Source: Vibrio tarriae (GTDB taxonomy: Bacteria; Pseudomonadota; Gammaproteobacteria; Enterobacterales; Vibrionaceae). Taken from it: a stretch of 64,000 bases of DNA. The first letter of the stretch is position 1, and each line of letters begins with the position of its first letter. A model generated the notes under the pieces. It was given only the letters and a program-made list of their open reading frames with translations, was not told where the DNA came from and made no database searches. The stretch is taken from NCBI RefSeq assembly GCF_002216685.1, contig NZ_CP022353.1, positions 1,054,001-1,118,000 on the forward strand. The letters are read 5' to 3'. The translations under genes were made by a program, and so were the position numbers. Below are positions 49,020-57,858 of this stretch, one piece after another.

Positions 49020-49463
49020 TTATTTTACCCAGTCACGCAGGGTAAACGTTAGCGTGTGAACATCGTTCTTCAGCGTCAGCGTATCTTTGGTCAGGGTGAT
49101 CTGGCTCCAGTCGGTCAAGGTTTGTGACACGGCTTGCTCAGTATCCATGGCATCACCAATACACATTTTCATGGTCATGCCCATTTTCTCAATGCGGAAT
49201 TGGTTATCTTTGAGTTCAGCCTTACCAAAGAAGTTATTACAGCCGGCATTCCCGCTGGCCATCATCTGTTCACCGATCTCCAAACGTGGTGCTTGCTCGT
49301 GTTCGCTTTTCACCACATCTTTGCCATCAATTTGAGTCAGTTGCCAATTATGGTGTTGAAGATCTTGAGCGGTAATCTGCACGGCATCACCATTGCTTGC
49401 ACAAGCTGTCATCAATACAGGAAGGGTGATTGCGGCAAGTAATGATTTTGAACTAAGCTTCAT
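49020..49463 (-). CDS. hslJ: HslJ-like META domain lipoprotein
   Basis: The 147-residue lipoprotein has a signal ending TLPVLMTAC. The META/HslJ domain has HHNWQLTQIDG, GNAGCNNFFGKAEL, and MGMTMKMC. In E. coli HslJ is a heat-inducible outer-membrane-linked protein tied to novobiocin resistance; its biochemical role is unclear. ATG 49463 has CGGAGTG eight bases upstream. Single gene. Confidence 0.88.
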   Translation of the reverse strand: MKLSSKSLLAAITLPVLMTACASNGDAVQITAQDLQHHNWQLTQIDGKDVVKSEHEQAPRLEIGEQMMASGNAGCNNFFGKAELKDNQFRIEKMGMTMKMCIGDAMDTEQAVSQTLTDWSQITLTKDTLTLKNDVHTLTFTLRDWVK

Positions 49464-49609
49464 ATTATTCACTCCGAATGTGGAAACCCGCACAGTATAG
49501 TGAATAAAACACTGTTTTTGTCAGCATAAGGTCATGGTTTATATGAAACTTTGAACCTAGTCGCCTTATAAGCCACTACGAAGCCAGTAGAAAAGGATGT
49601 GATTCACCT

Positions 49610-49876
49610 ATGGAGCAATTGGAGTTTTTCAATATTGTCAGCCCTTGCATTGGGGTATGCAGTGTCGATGAGAAAGGCTATTGCAAAGGTTGTTTACGTA
49701 AGCGTGAGGAGCGTTTTGAGTGGCTGAGCATGACTCCTGCGCAGCAATTACATGTGATTAAACTCTGTCGGCAACGTTATCGCCGTAAACAGCTGGAGGC
49801 GCGTGGTCAGAGCAAAACGGAAAATCTGAGCGAGAGTACAGTACCGCCGACTGACGCTCAGCAGACTCTGTTTTGA
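49610..49876 (+). CDS. DUF1289 small cysteine-rich protein
   Basis: The 88-residue protein has CIGVCSVDEKGYCKGCLRKREE, the DUF1289 (YdhL) pattern with four cysteines that may bind a metal or an Fe-S cluster. A conserved EWLSMTPAQQ follows. The tail is polar and not conserved. AGGATG lies upstream of ATG 49610. Function unknown. Confidence 0.85.
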   Translation: MEQLEFFNIVSPCIGVCSVDEKGYCKGCLRKREERFEWLSMTPAQQLHVIKLCRQRYRRKQLEARGQSKTENLSESTVPPTDAQQTLF

Positions 49877-49881
49877 CCTGT

Positions 49882-50097
49882 CTATTCAGACCACAAATCA
49901 CTGACCCAACCTCCTACTTGATCATCGAAATGGTTGCCCGCAAATTTACGCGGTTCATTAGCACTCGGATCTTTTACTTGGGTCATCATTTCATAAATGT
50001 AGCGAGCCATGGGATCGCTGCAGCTTTCTACTTGTTGCTTACGAGTGGCGACCTCTCTTATCAGCTTTAGACGATAACTCTTGCTATTGCGTTTCAT
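49882..50097 (-). CDS. hypothetical 71-residue protein
   Basis: ATG 50097 has GGAGG seven bases upstream. The product is basic at the N-terminus (MKRNSKSYRLKLIREVATRK) and acidic at its C-terminus, with no signal or membrane segment. It is convergent with the DUF1289 gene and separated from it by only five bases. I recognise no family. Confidence 0.65.
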   Translation of the reverse strand: MKRNSKSYRLKLIREVATRKQQVESCSDPMARYIYEMMTQVKDPSANEPRKFAGNHFDDQVGGWVSDLWSE

Positions 50098-50261
50098 TGG
50101 CAAACCTCCAATTGTTGAGCGACTGAGTTTAAAAGTTAGAACTCAGTCACACTATCGTCAATGGTCATTTGCCGTACATTTTCTAATGCTATTCTTGCGC
50201 TCTATTTCGCTATCTCGTTCATATTTTTCGGTGCTATCACTCTGTTTGCCCCAATAGAGGG

Positions 50262-51359
50262 CTAATCGAGCGATTTTTTAAAGCGTAGCGCAGCCAGCAT
50301 CAATCCAAAGAGAGTAAAGAGCGCGAGCCAGAGCGTATCGCGCCACAAGTCAGCTAAATCTGCCCCACGTAATACAATGCCACGGATCAAACGCATAAAG
50401 TGAGTCGCGGGGAGTAGTTCAGAGAGCCATTGTGCCGCGGTAGGCATTCCTTCATACGGAAACATGAATCCGGAGAGGAGAATGGAAGGAAGTAGAATAA
50501 ATACCGTCATCTGCATGGCTTGGAGTTGGGTGTTGGCGATGGTGGAAATGACTAAACCCAAGGTCAAACTGGCAGAAATGAAGAGTAAAGTGCCGAAGAG
50601 AATTTGGCTTAACGCGCCATTAATCGGAACGGCAAAAATAAAATGCCCTAAACCAAGAATAATCGCCACTTGGATCAAACCAACAAAAATGTACGGGACG
50701 ATTTTTCCTATCATCAACTCAATGGAATGGACAGGAGTGGTGATCAAAAGCTCCAAATTGCCCCGTTCGCGCTCACGCACAATTGCTGCACTGGTAAACA
50801 AGATCATGGTCATGGTTAAGATAACCCCGAGTAAGCCGGGAACGATATTCACCGCAGAACGGCGGCTGGGGTTGTAAAGTAAAGTGATTTCAAAAGTGGG
50901 GGTTAAAAGTTGGATGCCGAGGGTAGGAAAATCGGTAAGCGGCATATTTTTTAGCCCTAACAGCGCGCCTGCGATCATGGTATCTGAACCATCAATCAAC
51001 CATTGCCCTAATTCACGTTGTTGTTGGCTGCGTGCGACCAGATCGCTCGGCAAGATCAGCGCTGCGCGAATATCACCACTGGCAATCGCTTTTTCCGCCT
51101 CATTAACCGCGAAATAGTGCTGCTTGACGTCAATGACTTGAGTGACTTTGACGGATTCCACAAGTAACCGACTGAATGAGGAGTCGCTTTGATCCACCAC
51201 GCCAATCGGTATATTGCGCACATCGGTATTAATCGCAAAACCAAACAGTAAGAGTTGAATGAGTGGGATCATCACAACCATGCCAAAAGTAATGCGATCG
51301 CGTGATAACTGACGAAACTCCTTCACCAAGACCGCTTTAATGCGAAACAGGCTGTTCAT
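50262..51359 (-). CDS. ABC-2 type exporter permease
   Basis: The 365-residue permease has the ABC-2 layout. An N-terminal helix MVVMIPLIQLLLFGFA is followed by a large extracytoplasmic loop and then five helices. FTSAAIVRERERGNLELLITTPV is typical of YbhR/YhhJ proteins. With the ATPase and the HlyD-like lipoprotein next to it, it should expel drugs or other small molecules. Only one permease gene is present, whereas E. coli ybhGFSR has two. Its start overlaps the ATPase stop by four bases. Confidence 0.87.
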   Translation of the reverse strand: MNSLFRIKAVLVKEFRQLSRDRITFGMVVMIPLIQLLLFGFAINTDVRNIPIGVVDQSDSSFSRLLVESVKVTQVIDVKQHYFAVNEAEKAIASGDIRAALILPSDLVARSQQQRELGQWLIDGSDTMIAGALLGLKNMPLTDFPTLGIQLLTPTFEITLLYNPSRRSAVNIVPGLLGVILTMTMILFTSAAIVRERERGNLELLITTPVHSIELMIGKIVPYIFVGLIQVAIILGLGHFIFAVPINGALSQILFGTLLFISASLTLGLVISTIANTQLQAMQMTVFILLPSILLSGFMFPYEGMPTAAQWLSELLPATHFMRLIRGIVLRGADLADLWRDTLWLALFTLFGLMLAALRFKKSLD

Positions 51360-52282
51360 TGTCGCCCCTTACCTGTGACGGTAACAAAGACATCTTCCAA
51401 GCTCGGCCGCGCAAGGGTTAATTCTGCAGCGGCCAATTGAGGAAAGGTATGGCGAAGCCATAGGATAGGGTCAATAACGTCACGATGGACTAGTACGCGT
51501 AAGCGAATGCCGAGCTGTGCAGCTGAGCGAACTTGCGAAAAATTGAGCAACTGCTCTTTTAGACTCCGCAGCGCCGGAGCTTTTATTTCCACCACATTTA
51601 CCCCCATCTGCTGCATCAATTTTTCAGGCTCATCGTCAGCGCGAATTTCCCCCGCTTCCATAATGGCCAAACGGTGGCAGCGCTCAGCTTCATCCATATA
51701 GTGCGTGGTCACCAGAATCGTGGTGCCTTGCGCGGAAAGGTCAAACAATTGCTCCCAAAACTCACGGCGGTTCTCTGGATCAACCGCAGACGTAGGTTCA
51801 TCAAGAAACAGTAACTCAGGGTTATGCATAGTTGCAGCGGCCAATGCCAAACGCTGTTTTTGTCCACCACTCATGCCTGAAACACGCTGCTTACGTCGTT
51901 CATCTAAACCATAAGTTTTGAGTTGCGCTTGGGTGCGCTGTTGTAATGTACTGCGATTCATACCGAAAATCTGGCCGATAAACTGCAAATTTTCTTGCAC
52001 CGTAAGGTCGTCATACAGAGAGAATTTCTGCGTCATATAGCCAATTTTCAAACGCAGCAGTTCGGATTGCTTGGGAATCGAGAGCCCAAGTACGTTGACC
52101 TGCCCTGCGGTAGGCTGCAGCAAACCAGTTAACACGCGAATCGTGGTCGATTTCCCGCAACCATTAGGCCCTAAAAATCCGTAAATGCTGCCGCGTTCTA
52201 CTTTTAAGTTAATGTTTTCTATGGCAGTAAAGTGCCCAAATTGTTTGGCGACATTTTCGGCATGGATGGCGTAATCGCTCAT
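51356..52282 (-). CDS. ABC exporter ATPase (CcmA/YbhF type)
   Basis: The 308-residue ATPase has Walker A GPNGCGKST, Q-loop YMTQKFSLYDDLTV, signature MSGGQKQRLALAAA and Walker B PELLFLDEPTSAVDP. The C-terminal extension with LARPSLEDVFVTVTG is typical of drug-export ATPases. It is half the size of E. coli YbhF. It is the middle gene of a three-gene unit, overlapping the permease start. Confidence 0.9.
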   Translation of the reverse strand: MSDYAIHAENVAKQFGHFTAIENINLKVERGSIYGFLGPNGCGKSTTIRVLTGLLQPTAGQVNVLGLSIPKQSELLRLKIGYMTQKFSLYDDLTVQENLQFIGQIFGMNRSTLQQRTQAQLKTYGLDERRKQRVSGMSGGQKQRLALAAATMHNPELLFLDEPTSAVDPENRREFWEQLFDLSAQGTTILVTTHYMDEAERCHRLAIMEAGEIRADDEPEKLMQQMGVNVVEIKAPALRSLKEQLLNFSQVRSAAQLGIRLRVLVHRDVIDPILWLRHTFPQLAAAELTLARPSLEDVFVTVTGKGRQ

Positions 52283-52291
52283 TGTGGCTCC

Positions 52292-53239
52292 TTACGGCAA
52301 ATCGACTTGGGCGGGCAAACCCGATGGCAGGTCCATCGCACTTTCAGGCAGATCCACTTCGGCCAAATACATCAAACGTGAGCGCTCTTTTTCTGTTAAC
52401 GCATAGTAAGGAGTAAAAGAAGGCTCATTCGCGACCCAGCGAATTTTGCCTTGATATTGATCTTTTATGCCGTCCACATGCACGGTCACCGTTTGGCCAA
52501 CCACAAACGCTGCGAGGTGAGTTGCGGGCACATAAACCCGCGCGTACGGTAAGCGGTCGGCTTGCACAATCGCGACCACAGCATTGTTCGCTACGCGTTC
52601 ACCAAGATGGTAAGGGAGACTATCGAGAATGCCATCGCGGGTGGCAAGGATAGTCAATTCATCGAGTTTTTGTTGTTGCAAGGTGACATTGGCTTGGGCT
52701 ACGGCCAGTTCGGCTTTGGCTTGTTCTATGTCTTCGATTCGAGCTCCAGCGGTCAATTTAGTGAATTCTTCATGTGCCGACGCCAACTCTGCTTGCGCAG
52801 AATCACGCGCCGAGCGTGCAGCATCCACTTCCGATTGACTGATCAACCGTTTTGCCCCCAACTCTGCTTTACGGTTTAGTGTCAATTCAGCTTCTTTGTG
52901 TTGCGCCCGTGCTTTCGCGACGCGAGCTTGGGCAACGGCGATATCTTCGGGTCGCTCGCCGTTCGTCAGTTTATTCAATGAGGCCTGAGCTTTGGCTTGT
53001 TGTGCCAATGCTTGAGTCAATAGGGTCGTTTGGATCTGGCTATCGAGCTTGACCAGCACATCACCGACTTTAACGTGCTCGCCTTCTGCGATGGGAAGTT
53101 CACGAATGATTTCGTTACTGGTTGTGCTGAAAGTGATGCGATCGCGCTCTAGGGTTCCTAATGCTTGAGGTGGGTTTTCTGCACTACAAGCACTGAGCAG
53201 CAACGCCAATAGGCTTGCTATTGAGAGAGATTGAATCAT
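52292..53239 (-). CDS. HlyD-family periplasmic adaptor lipoprotein
   Basis: The 315-residue protein has a lipoprotein signal (SIASLLALLLSACSA). The membrane fusion pattern follows: REL-PIAEGEHVKVGDVLVKLDSQIQ, a long helical hairpin, then ILATRDGILDSLP. It resembles YbhG/YhiI and should link the ABC-2 exporter to the outer membrane. It starts the operon, nine bases upstream of the ATPase. Confidence 0.88.
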   Translation of the reverse strand: MIQSLSIASLLALLLSACSAENPPQALGTLERDRITFSTTSNEIIRELPIAEGEHVKVGDVLVKLDSQIQTTLLTQALAQQAKAQASLNKLTNGERPEDIAVAQARVAKARAQHKEAELTLNRKAELGAKRLISQSEVDAARSARDSAQAELASAHEEFTKLTAGARIEDIEQAKAELAVAQANVTLQQQKLDELTILATRDGILDSLPYHLGERVANNAVVAIVQADRLPYARVYVPATHLAAFVVGQTVTVHVDGIKDQYQGKIRWVANEPSFTPYYALTEKERSRLMYLAEVDLPESAMDLPSGLPAQVDLP

Positions 53240-53372
53240 GTGTCCACCGCCATTGTGCTCAATAACCTACACCTAAGTGTATGTTGTGATAAAGGATTGT
53301 TGCACTGATTATTGGCCAACTCTGTGACAGGTTGAACTGGATTTATTCATCAGAAATGAAGCAGTGTGGAAT

Positions 53373-53394
53373 TTGGCTCCCAACTGGGAGCCAA
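53373..53394 (-). terminator. hairpin after the sdaC-like gene
   Basis: TTGGCTCCC-AACT-GGGAGCCAA is a perfect 9-bp stem, but the minus-strand tail is only ATTCC. It is a possible terminator. Confidence 0.45.
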
Positions 53395-53407
53395 TAGCGC
53401 AGGAAAT

Positions 53408-54661
53408 TTAGCGAAGTAAACTGTAGAGCAAAGCCGAAACGGCGAGCAATCCAATCAGTAACACGAAGAAAGTGCTGAAACGTTTTTGGTGTTCACGCAG
53501 GGCGGGCACTTTGAAGACGGCAATCATCGGCATAATGAACAAAATCATTGCGATGACTGGGCCCGAAAGCGCCTCCATCATGCCCAAAATGCTTGGGTTG
53601 AGGATTGCAGCGATCCAGATGGTGACAAATAAAAAGCCGATGGTGAGACGTTCCGCCAAACGTAGTGATACCCCTAAGTTTTTGGTCAGTAGGCCAGATA
53701 AACTTTCACGCGCCCCTAAGAAGTGGCCGAGGAAAGAAGAGGTGATGGCGATGAAGGCGACCAGTGGCCCGAGCGTCGCGATGAATGGGTTGTCAGTGAC
53801 ATTGGCCAGATAAGTCAGCACCGAAACGTTTTGCGCTTTGGCTTCTTGCAGTGCTTGTGGCGAAAGAGCAAGTACACAAGAGAAGACAAACAGCAACACA
53901 AACAAAATTAAGATCACGCTAGTGTGGCGCAGAATCTGCTCAGACTTTTGATCGGCTTGTTCACCATAATGACGACGCTGGATATTGGCAAAACTTGAAA
54001 TGGCCGCAGCATGGCTGAATGAGAACACCACTACCGGTACGGCCAGCCATACAGTGTGCAGAAAATCGCTGGTTTGCGGAAAATCAAACGAAGGCATTGA
54101 CCAGTAAGGGATCAAATACAGCGAGAGTAGGGCAAGGATCGCCGCCAGCGGATAAACCATCACAGCAAATGCGCGGAGCATAATTTTTTCGCCACTGAGC
54201 ATGATAGCGATAAGCCCAAACACTAAAGCACCAGAAAGTAGTGCGCGTGGCGGCGATACCATGTCCGCTTGGTTAACCAAGAAACTATCGACTGTGTTGG
54301 TAAGGCCAACACCGTAAATAAGCAGAATAGGAAAAATCGATAAAAAATAGAGTAGGGAAATCAATCGGCCAGCATTTTGGCCAAAATGTTCTTCCACCAC
54401 ATCAGTAAAATCGGCATTTGGACGACGTGATGAAAGTACAAAACGCGCCAGTCCACGATGCGAAAGATAGGTCATAGGAAAGGCTAAGACTGCCATCAGC
54501 ACCAGCGGCCAGAATCCGCCTAAACCAATATTGATCGGTAAAAATAAAATCCCTGCACCTACTGCTGTACCGAATAAGCTCAGTAACCAATAGGTATCAT
54601 GTTGAGTCCATTTTGAGGAACGGGCAGCACTAAAATGGGTCACTTCCTGAGAGTCTTTCAC
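53408..54661 (-). CDS. sdaC: SdaC-like serine transporter (HAAAP family)
   Basis: The 417-residue transporter has 11 helices. YWLLSLFGTAVGAGILFLPINIGLGGFWPL and FPMTYLSHRGLARFVL open it. DVVEEHFGQNAGRLISLLYFLSIFPILLIYGV, SSFLGHFLGARESLSGL and TLNPSILGMMEALSGP-like parts follow. From memory it is close to E. coli SdaC, a proton/serine symporter. It may be one of several paralogues in Vibrio. ATG 54661 begins the frame. Confidence 0.82.
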   Translation of the reverse strand: MKDSQEVTHFSAARSSKWTQHDTYWLLSLFGTAVGAGILFLPINIGLGGFWPLVLMAVLAFPMTYLSHRGLARFVLSSRRPNADFTDVVEEHFGQNAGRLISLLYFLSIFPILLIYGVGLTNTVDSFLVNQADMVSPPRALLSGALVFGLIAIMLSGEKIMLRAFAVMVYPLAAILALLSLYLIPYWSMPSFDFPQTSDFLHTVWLAVPVVVFSFSHAAAISSFANIQRRHYGEQADQKSEQILRHTSVILILFVLLFVFSCVLALSPQALQEAKAQNVSVLTYLANVTDNPFIATLGPLVAFIAITSSFLGHFLGARESLSGLLTKNLGVSLRLAERLTIGFLFVTIWIAAILNPSILGMMEALSGPVIAMILFIMPMIAVFKVPALREHQKRFSTFFVLLIGLLAVSALLYSLLR

Positions 54662-54996
54662 TGAAATCTCACTTCTATAAAAATAATAATGTGGCGAATC
54701 CTACTCCTATTAGTGGTTATGATCATTTTGCGACACTGGTCATAATCACTGAAATTTTCCGTATGTGCTTAGTTTGCAAACTATGAAAAATTGAAAAACT
54801 CAGGTTATTAATCTAAGTTTGTGGTTTTTATTTGAAACTAAATACTAAAATTTTATGTTTTTTAGTAAATTTGATTTTTCGCTCGATTTTTGCTCAATGA
54901 TAGGTGAGTCGATGCCTAAAGGGAACCGACGCTGGTATGCGGCACGCTTTTCGCGCACAATCGCTGTCATAACTCTTCTTATCAATCACATGAACC
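54662..54996. other. 335-base intergenic region between divergent transporter genes
   Basis: AT-rich, with no open frame of note. It must hold the two promoters of the sdaC-like and EamA genes; I see no clear operator. A short hairpin GGAACCGACG lies before the EamA gene but is not convincing. Confidence 0.4.
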
Positions 54997-55860
54997 ATGC
55001 GTACTCGTTTTCCTGCTGAATTGCTGCTTGTTGTGACCACCTTATTAGCTGCGGGAGGCTGGGTTTTCTCGAAGCAAGCGATTCAAGAATTGCCCCCGTT
55101 TGGCTTTATTGGCTTACGCTTTATCGCGGCCTCGCTTTGTTTGTTGCCATTTTGCTTGAATGCGTTGAAACAAGCCTCACGGCAAGCCTGTTTTCAATCG
55201 ATGGGGGTCGGGGTTTTACTCGCCGCGTCACTTTTTTGTTGGATCCATGCCATTTCAATCAGTGATACCTTGGGTGAGGGCGCGTTTATCATGAGCCTCT
55301 CTATGTTGTTTGTGCCGCTATTGGCATGGCCGATTTTCGGACAGCGACCGATTCGTGCCTTTTGGCTTTCACTGCCCGTGGCGGTCGTGGGACTATTTTT
55401 GTTGGCATGGAATGGCACTTGGCAATTTGCCGCGAATCAGTTGTGGTTTTTAGCGGCCTCGTGTTGTTTGGCGCTGCACTTTAACTTCAATAGCCGCTTT
55501 TCAAGCCAGCTTCCGCCTATGTTATTGACGACCTTACAATTGTTTACTGCAGGCTGTTTGGGTATCACGTTATCTTGGTTAACTGAAAGTTGGCCTGCGA
55601 CCATCAGTCTAGTGACCTGGAAGTGGTTTGCATTGAGTGTGTTGCTGGCCACTAGCTTGCGGTATTTAATGCAAACCATGGGACAAAAGAGTGCCAATCC
55701 GACGAATGCGGCGCTACTGATGCTGCTGGAGCCGGTGTGGACGTTAGTGTTAAGTGTGGTGATTTACCAAGAAACCATGCCATTTAACAAAATGTTGGGC
55801 TGTGGATTTCTGTTAGCCTCTTTGCTGTTGTATCGAGTCAGCTTGCTGCGTTTGCGGTAA
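54997..55860 (+). CDS. EamA/DMT family transporter
   Basis: The 287-residue inner-membrane protein has about 10 helices in two EamA repeats. The first begins LLAAGGWVFSKQAIQELPPFGFIGLRFI, and the second ends LLEPVWTLVLSVVIYQETMP. DMT proteins export or import small metabolites such as amino acids; the substrate cannot be told. ATG 54997 begins it without a clear ribosome binding site. Confidence 0.87.
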   Translation: MRTRFPAELLLVVTTLLAAGGWVFSKQAIQELPPFGFIGLRFIAASLCLLPFCLNALKQASRQACFQSMGVGVLLAASLFCWIHAISISDTLGEGAFIMSLSMLFVPLLAWPIFGQRPIRAFWLSLPVAVVGLFLLAWNGTWQFAANQLWFLAASCCLALHFNFNSRFSSQLPPMLLTTLQLFTAGCLGITLSWLTESWPATISLVTWKWFALSVLLATSLRYLMQTMGQKSANPTNAALLMLLEPVWTLVLSVVIYQETMPFNKMLGCGFLLASLLLYRVSLLRLR

Positions 55861-55889
55861 CTACGGAGCAGACCAAAAGGCCTTATACC

Positions 55890-55916
55890 ACACCGCCAGC
55901 ATGATGCTGGCGGTGT
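55890..55916. terminator. bidirectional hairpin between EamA and mgtE genes
   Basis: ACACCGCCAGCA-TGA-TGCTGGCGGTGT is a perfect 12-bp stem between convergent genes. It has a T-containing tail on the + side (TCGTTATCC). Confidence 0.7.
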
Positions 55917-55942
55917 TCGTTATCCATTCAATCCAATACGGA

Positions 55943-57295
55943 TTAAGCCAATTCAGGCAAGATCAGTTTGGCGATTTCAAAGTAGATGATAAGGCCAGTA
56001 CCATCGACTAAGGTCGCGATGAATGGTGCGGAGACTACCGCTGGGTCGACATTCATACGGCGCAGTACCAGAGGAATGACCGATGATACCAGCGCGCTCC
56101 ATAGCACTATTGCCAGAATCGTTAGCATCACCACCAAACCGATTTCAGGGCCGACACCCAGCGTCCAAGCACGGATCCACGCAGCCATTGCCATCGCCAG
56201 TGCAACCAGTGTGCTGGTTGACAATTCTTTGCGAAGTACGGTGCCAAGATTGCGTAAACTCACTTCACCGACAGCCATGGCGCGCACTATGGTGGTGGTA
56301 ATTTGCGTACCACTGTTACCACCGGTACCGATAAGTAGCGGAATAAAGAAGGCGAGGGCGATCGCCGCTTCCAACTGCTCCTCAAAAGAGCGTAAAACCG
56401 TGCCCGTGTAGGCTTCCGCCACAAACAGTACCAAAAGCCAGACGATGCGTTTTTTCCACAATTGCCAAGGTGACGTTTGTAGATAGCTCGCATCAAGTGG
56501 CATGGAGCCACCTTGCATTTCAGCATCTTCCGTGGTTTCTTTTTCTAAGATACTGACCGCTTCTTCCAGATGGAAAAAACCGACTAACTGCTGCTGATGT
56601 ACGACGGGCAGCACCGATAAGTTATGCTCAAGCAGCAGACGCGCCGCTTGCTCTTGGTCAAGATCGGCATCGAGAGTCAGACATTGTGGCTCAATAAGGT
56701 CACTCAACGCTTGATCGGAATGCGCCATCAGCAGCGCTTTAGGATCAATCGCCCCAAGCAGCAAACCATGTTGATTGACGACGTAAAGACGGTGGCGCGC
56801 TTGTGAATCGCCCCAAGATTCATATAGCACCTCTTTCGCTTCAACCACAGTTTGTGATTCAAGCAGAGCCAGACGCTGCGTGTGCATATGTGCGGCAACG
56901 CTCTCTTCTCCCCAGCGCAGACGTTCACGATAACGCTCCGCATTGATCGGATTCATCATGTTGAAAACGCCATGCAGCTCATCTTCATTTAAGCTACGTA
57001 AGGCTTTTTCGACAACGCGAGGATTGGCGTAAGCCAAGCCAAGATTGAGGGCGTTGCTATCCATAACACACAGTAAATGGCCTGCACGCGGAGCTGATAG
57101 CAACAGGATCAGTTCAGCCAGTTGTTCCCCTGTGAGCTGTTGTAAAGCAAAATGAATTTCTTGTTCGGTGAGTTTGAACAGTTTTTCCACCCACTTATCG
57201 CGACGTGAAGAGTGCGCGAGTTTGCGAGCAAATTCATTGAGTTGTTTCAGTTGTGCTGCCGCAACAACAGAGTGGTTTGTTTTCATTACATTCAT
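55943..57295 (-). CDS. mgtE: magnesium channel MgtE
   Basis: The 450-residue magnesium channel has the MgtE N domain (ELHGVFNMMNP), two CBS domains near residues 130-250 (LYVVNQHGLLLG, LLLEHNLSVLPVVHQQQLVGFF), and five membrane helices. The selectivity part has LLIGTGGNSGTQITT and SAPFIATLVDGTGL. The cytosolic domains close the channel when magnesium is high. ATG 57295 has GAGG eight bases upstream. An M-box riboswitch precedes it. Confidence 0.95.
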   Translation of the reverse strand: MNVMKTNHSVVAAAQLKQLNEFARKLAHSSRRDKWVEKLFKLTEQEIHFALQQLTGEQLAELILLLSAPRAGHLLCVMDSNALNLGLAYANPRVVEKALRSLNEDELHGVFNMMNPINAERYRERLRWGEESVAAHMHTQRLALLESQTVVEAKEVLYESWGDSQARHRLYVVNQHGLLLGAIDPKALLMAHSDQALSDLIEPQCLTLDADLDQEQAARLLLEHNLSVLPVVHQQQLVGFFHLEEAVSILEKETTEDAEMQGGSMPLDASYLQTSPWQLWKKRIVWLLVLFVAEAYTGTVLRSFEEQLEAAIALAFFIPLLIGTGGNSGTQITTTIVRAMAVGEVSLRNLGTVLRKELSTSTLVALAMAMAAWIRAWTLGVGPEIGLVVMLTILAIVLWSALVSSVIPLVLRRMNVDPAVVSAPFIATLVDGTGLIIYFEIAKLILPELA

Positions 57296-57395
57296 CACAC
57301 ATACCTCATGTGACTCAGGACAGACCTGAATTGTTTGAACTTTGATGCAAGAAAACAGCAGTAATTGGACGAGCGAAAAGGAAATGGTATGAAAA

Positions 57396-57562
57396 AGGCT
57401 TCATCCCCGAGTCCCAGCTTCAGCACTGCACAACGTATTCGCTCACGCGAAAGCCACTTGGGTTAACACCTTAATCCGATGAAAACTGTCCTGATCTTGG
57501 GCATCTCTGGATGTCGTGAGATCAGTGGCCTATGTTTGTACAGGAGCCTCGCCTAACGAGAT
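57396..57562 (-). promoter_or_regulatory. M-box (ykoK leader) magnesium riboswitch
   Basis: On the minus strand the leader of mgtE reads CGTTAGGCGAGGCTCCTG, then GATGCCCAAGATCAGGACAG, and later CAGTGCTGAAGCTGGGACTC. These parts line up in order with the B. subtilis M-box as I recall it (GTTAGGTGAGGCTCCTGTA, CTGCTGCCC, CAGTGCTAAAGCT). A GGCTT...AAGCC pairing followed by TTTTT ends it near 57396 and may be the terminator part. Binding of magnesium should lower mgtE expression. Confidence 0.88.
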
Positions 57563-57858
57563 GCTGTAATTACACAGTGTGTTCATGATTTGAACGGCCC
57601 GAATCATAACGTCAGCATTATTAAATAAGCAAGATTGTTTTTTGTCAGTAATGTCATTAATAAGTCAATTTGTTATTTTAATAGGATTGAAAATTCACTA
57701 TATGAATTGCTGATTTTTTGATCTGTTAATTAGTGAATGTTTGATTGTTTAGATTATCTACTGTGTCTAATTAAATTTATATAATTTGAAATATATCTTC
57801 ACATTATAGGTTTCTGATTGATCATTTCTGCATAAATAGATTATTATTTCCGCAAATT
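57563..57858. other. 296-base AT-rich region upstream of vieS
   Basis: No gene is seen. Very AT-rich, with ATAATTTGAAATATATC and other low-complexity runs. It should hold the mgtE and vieS promoters, facing away from each other. No ATG in frame with vieS is found in it. Confidence 0.5.
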
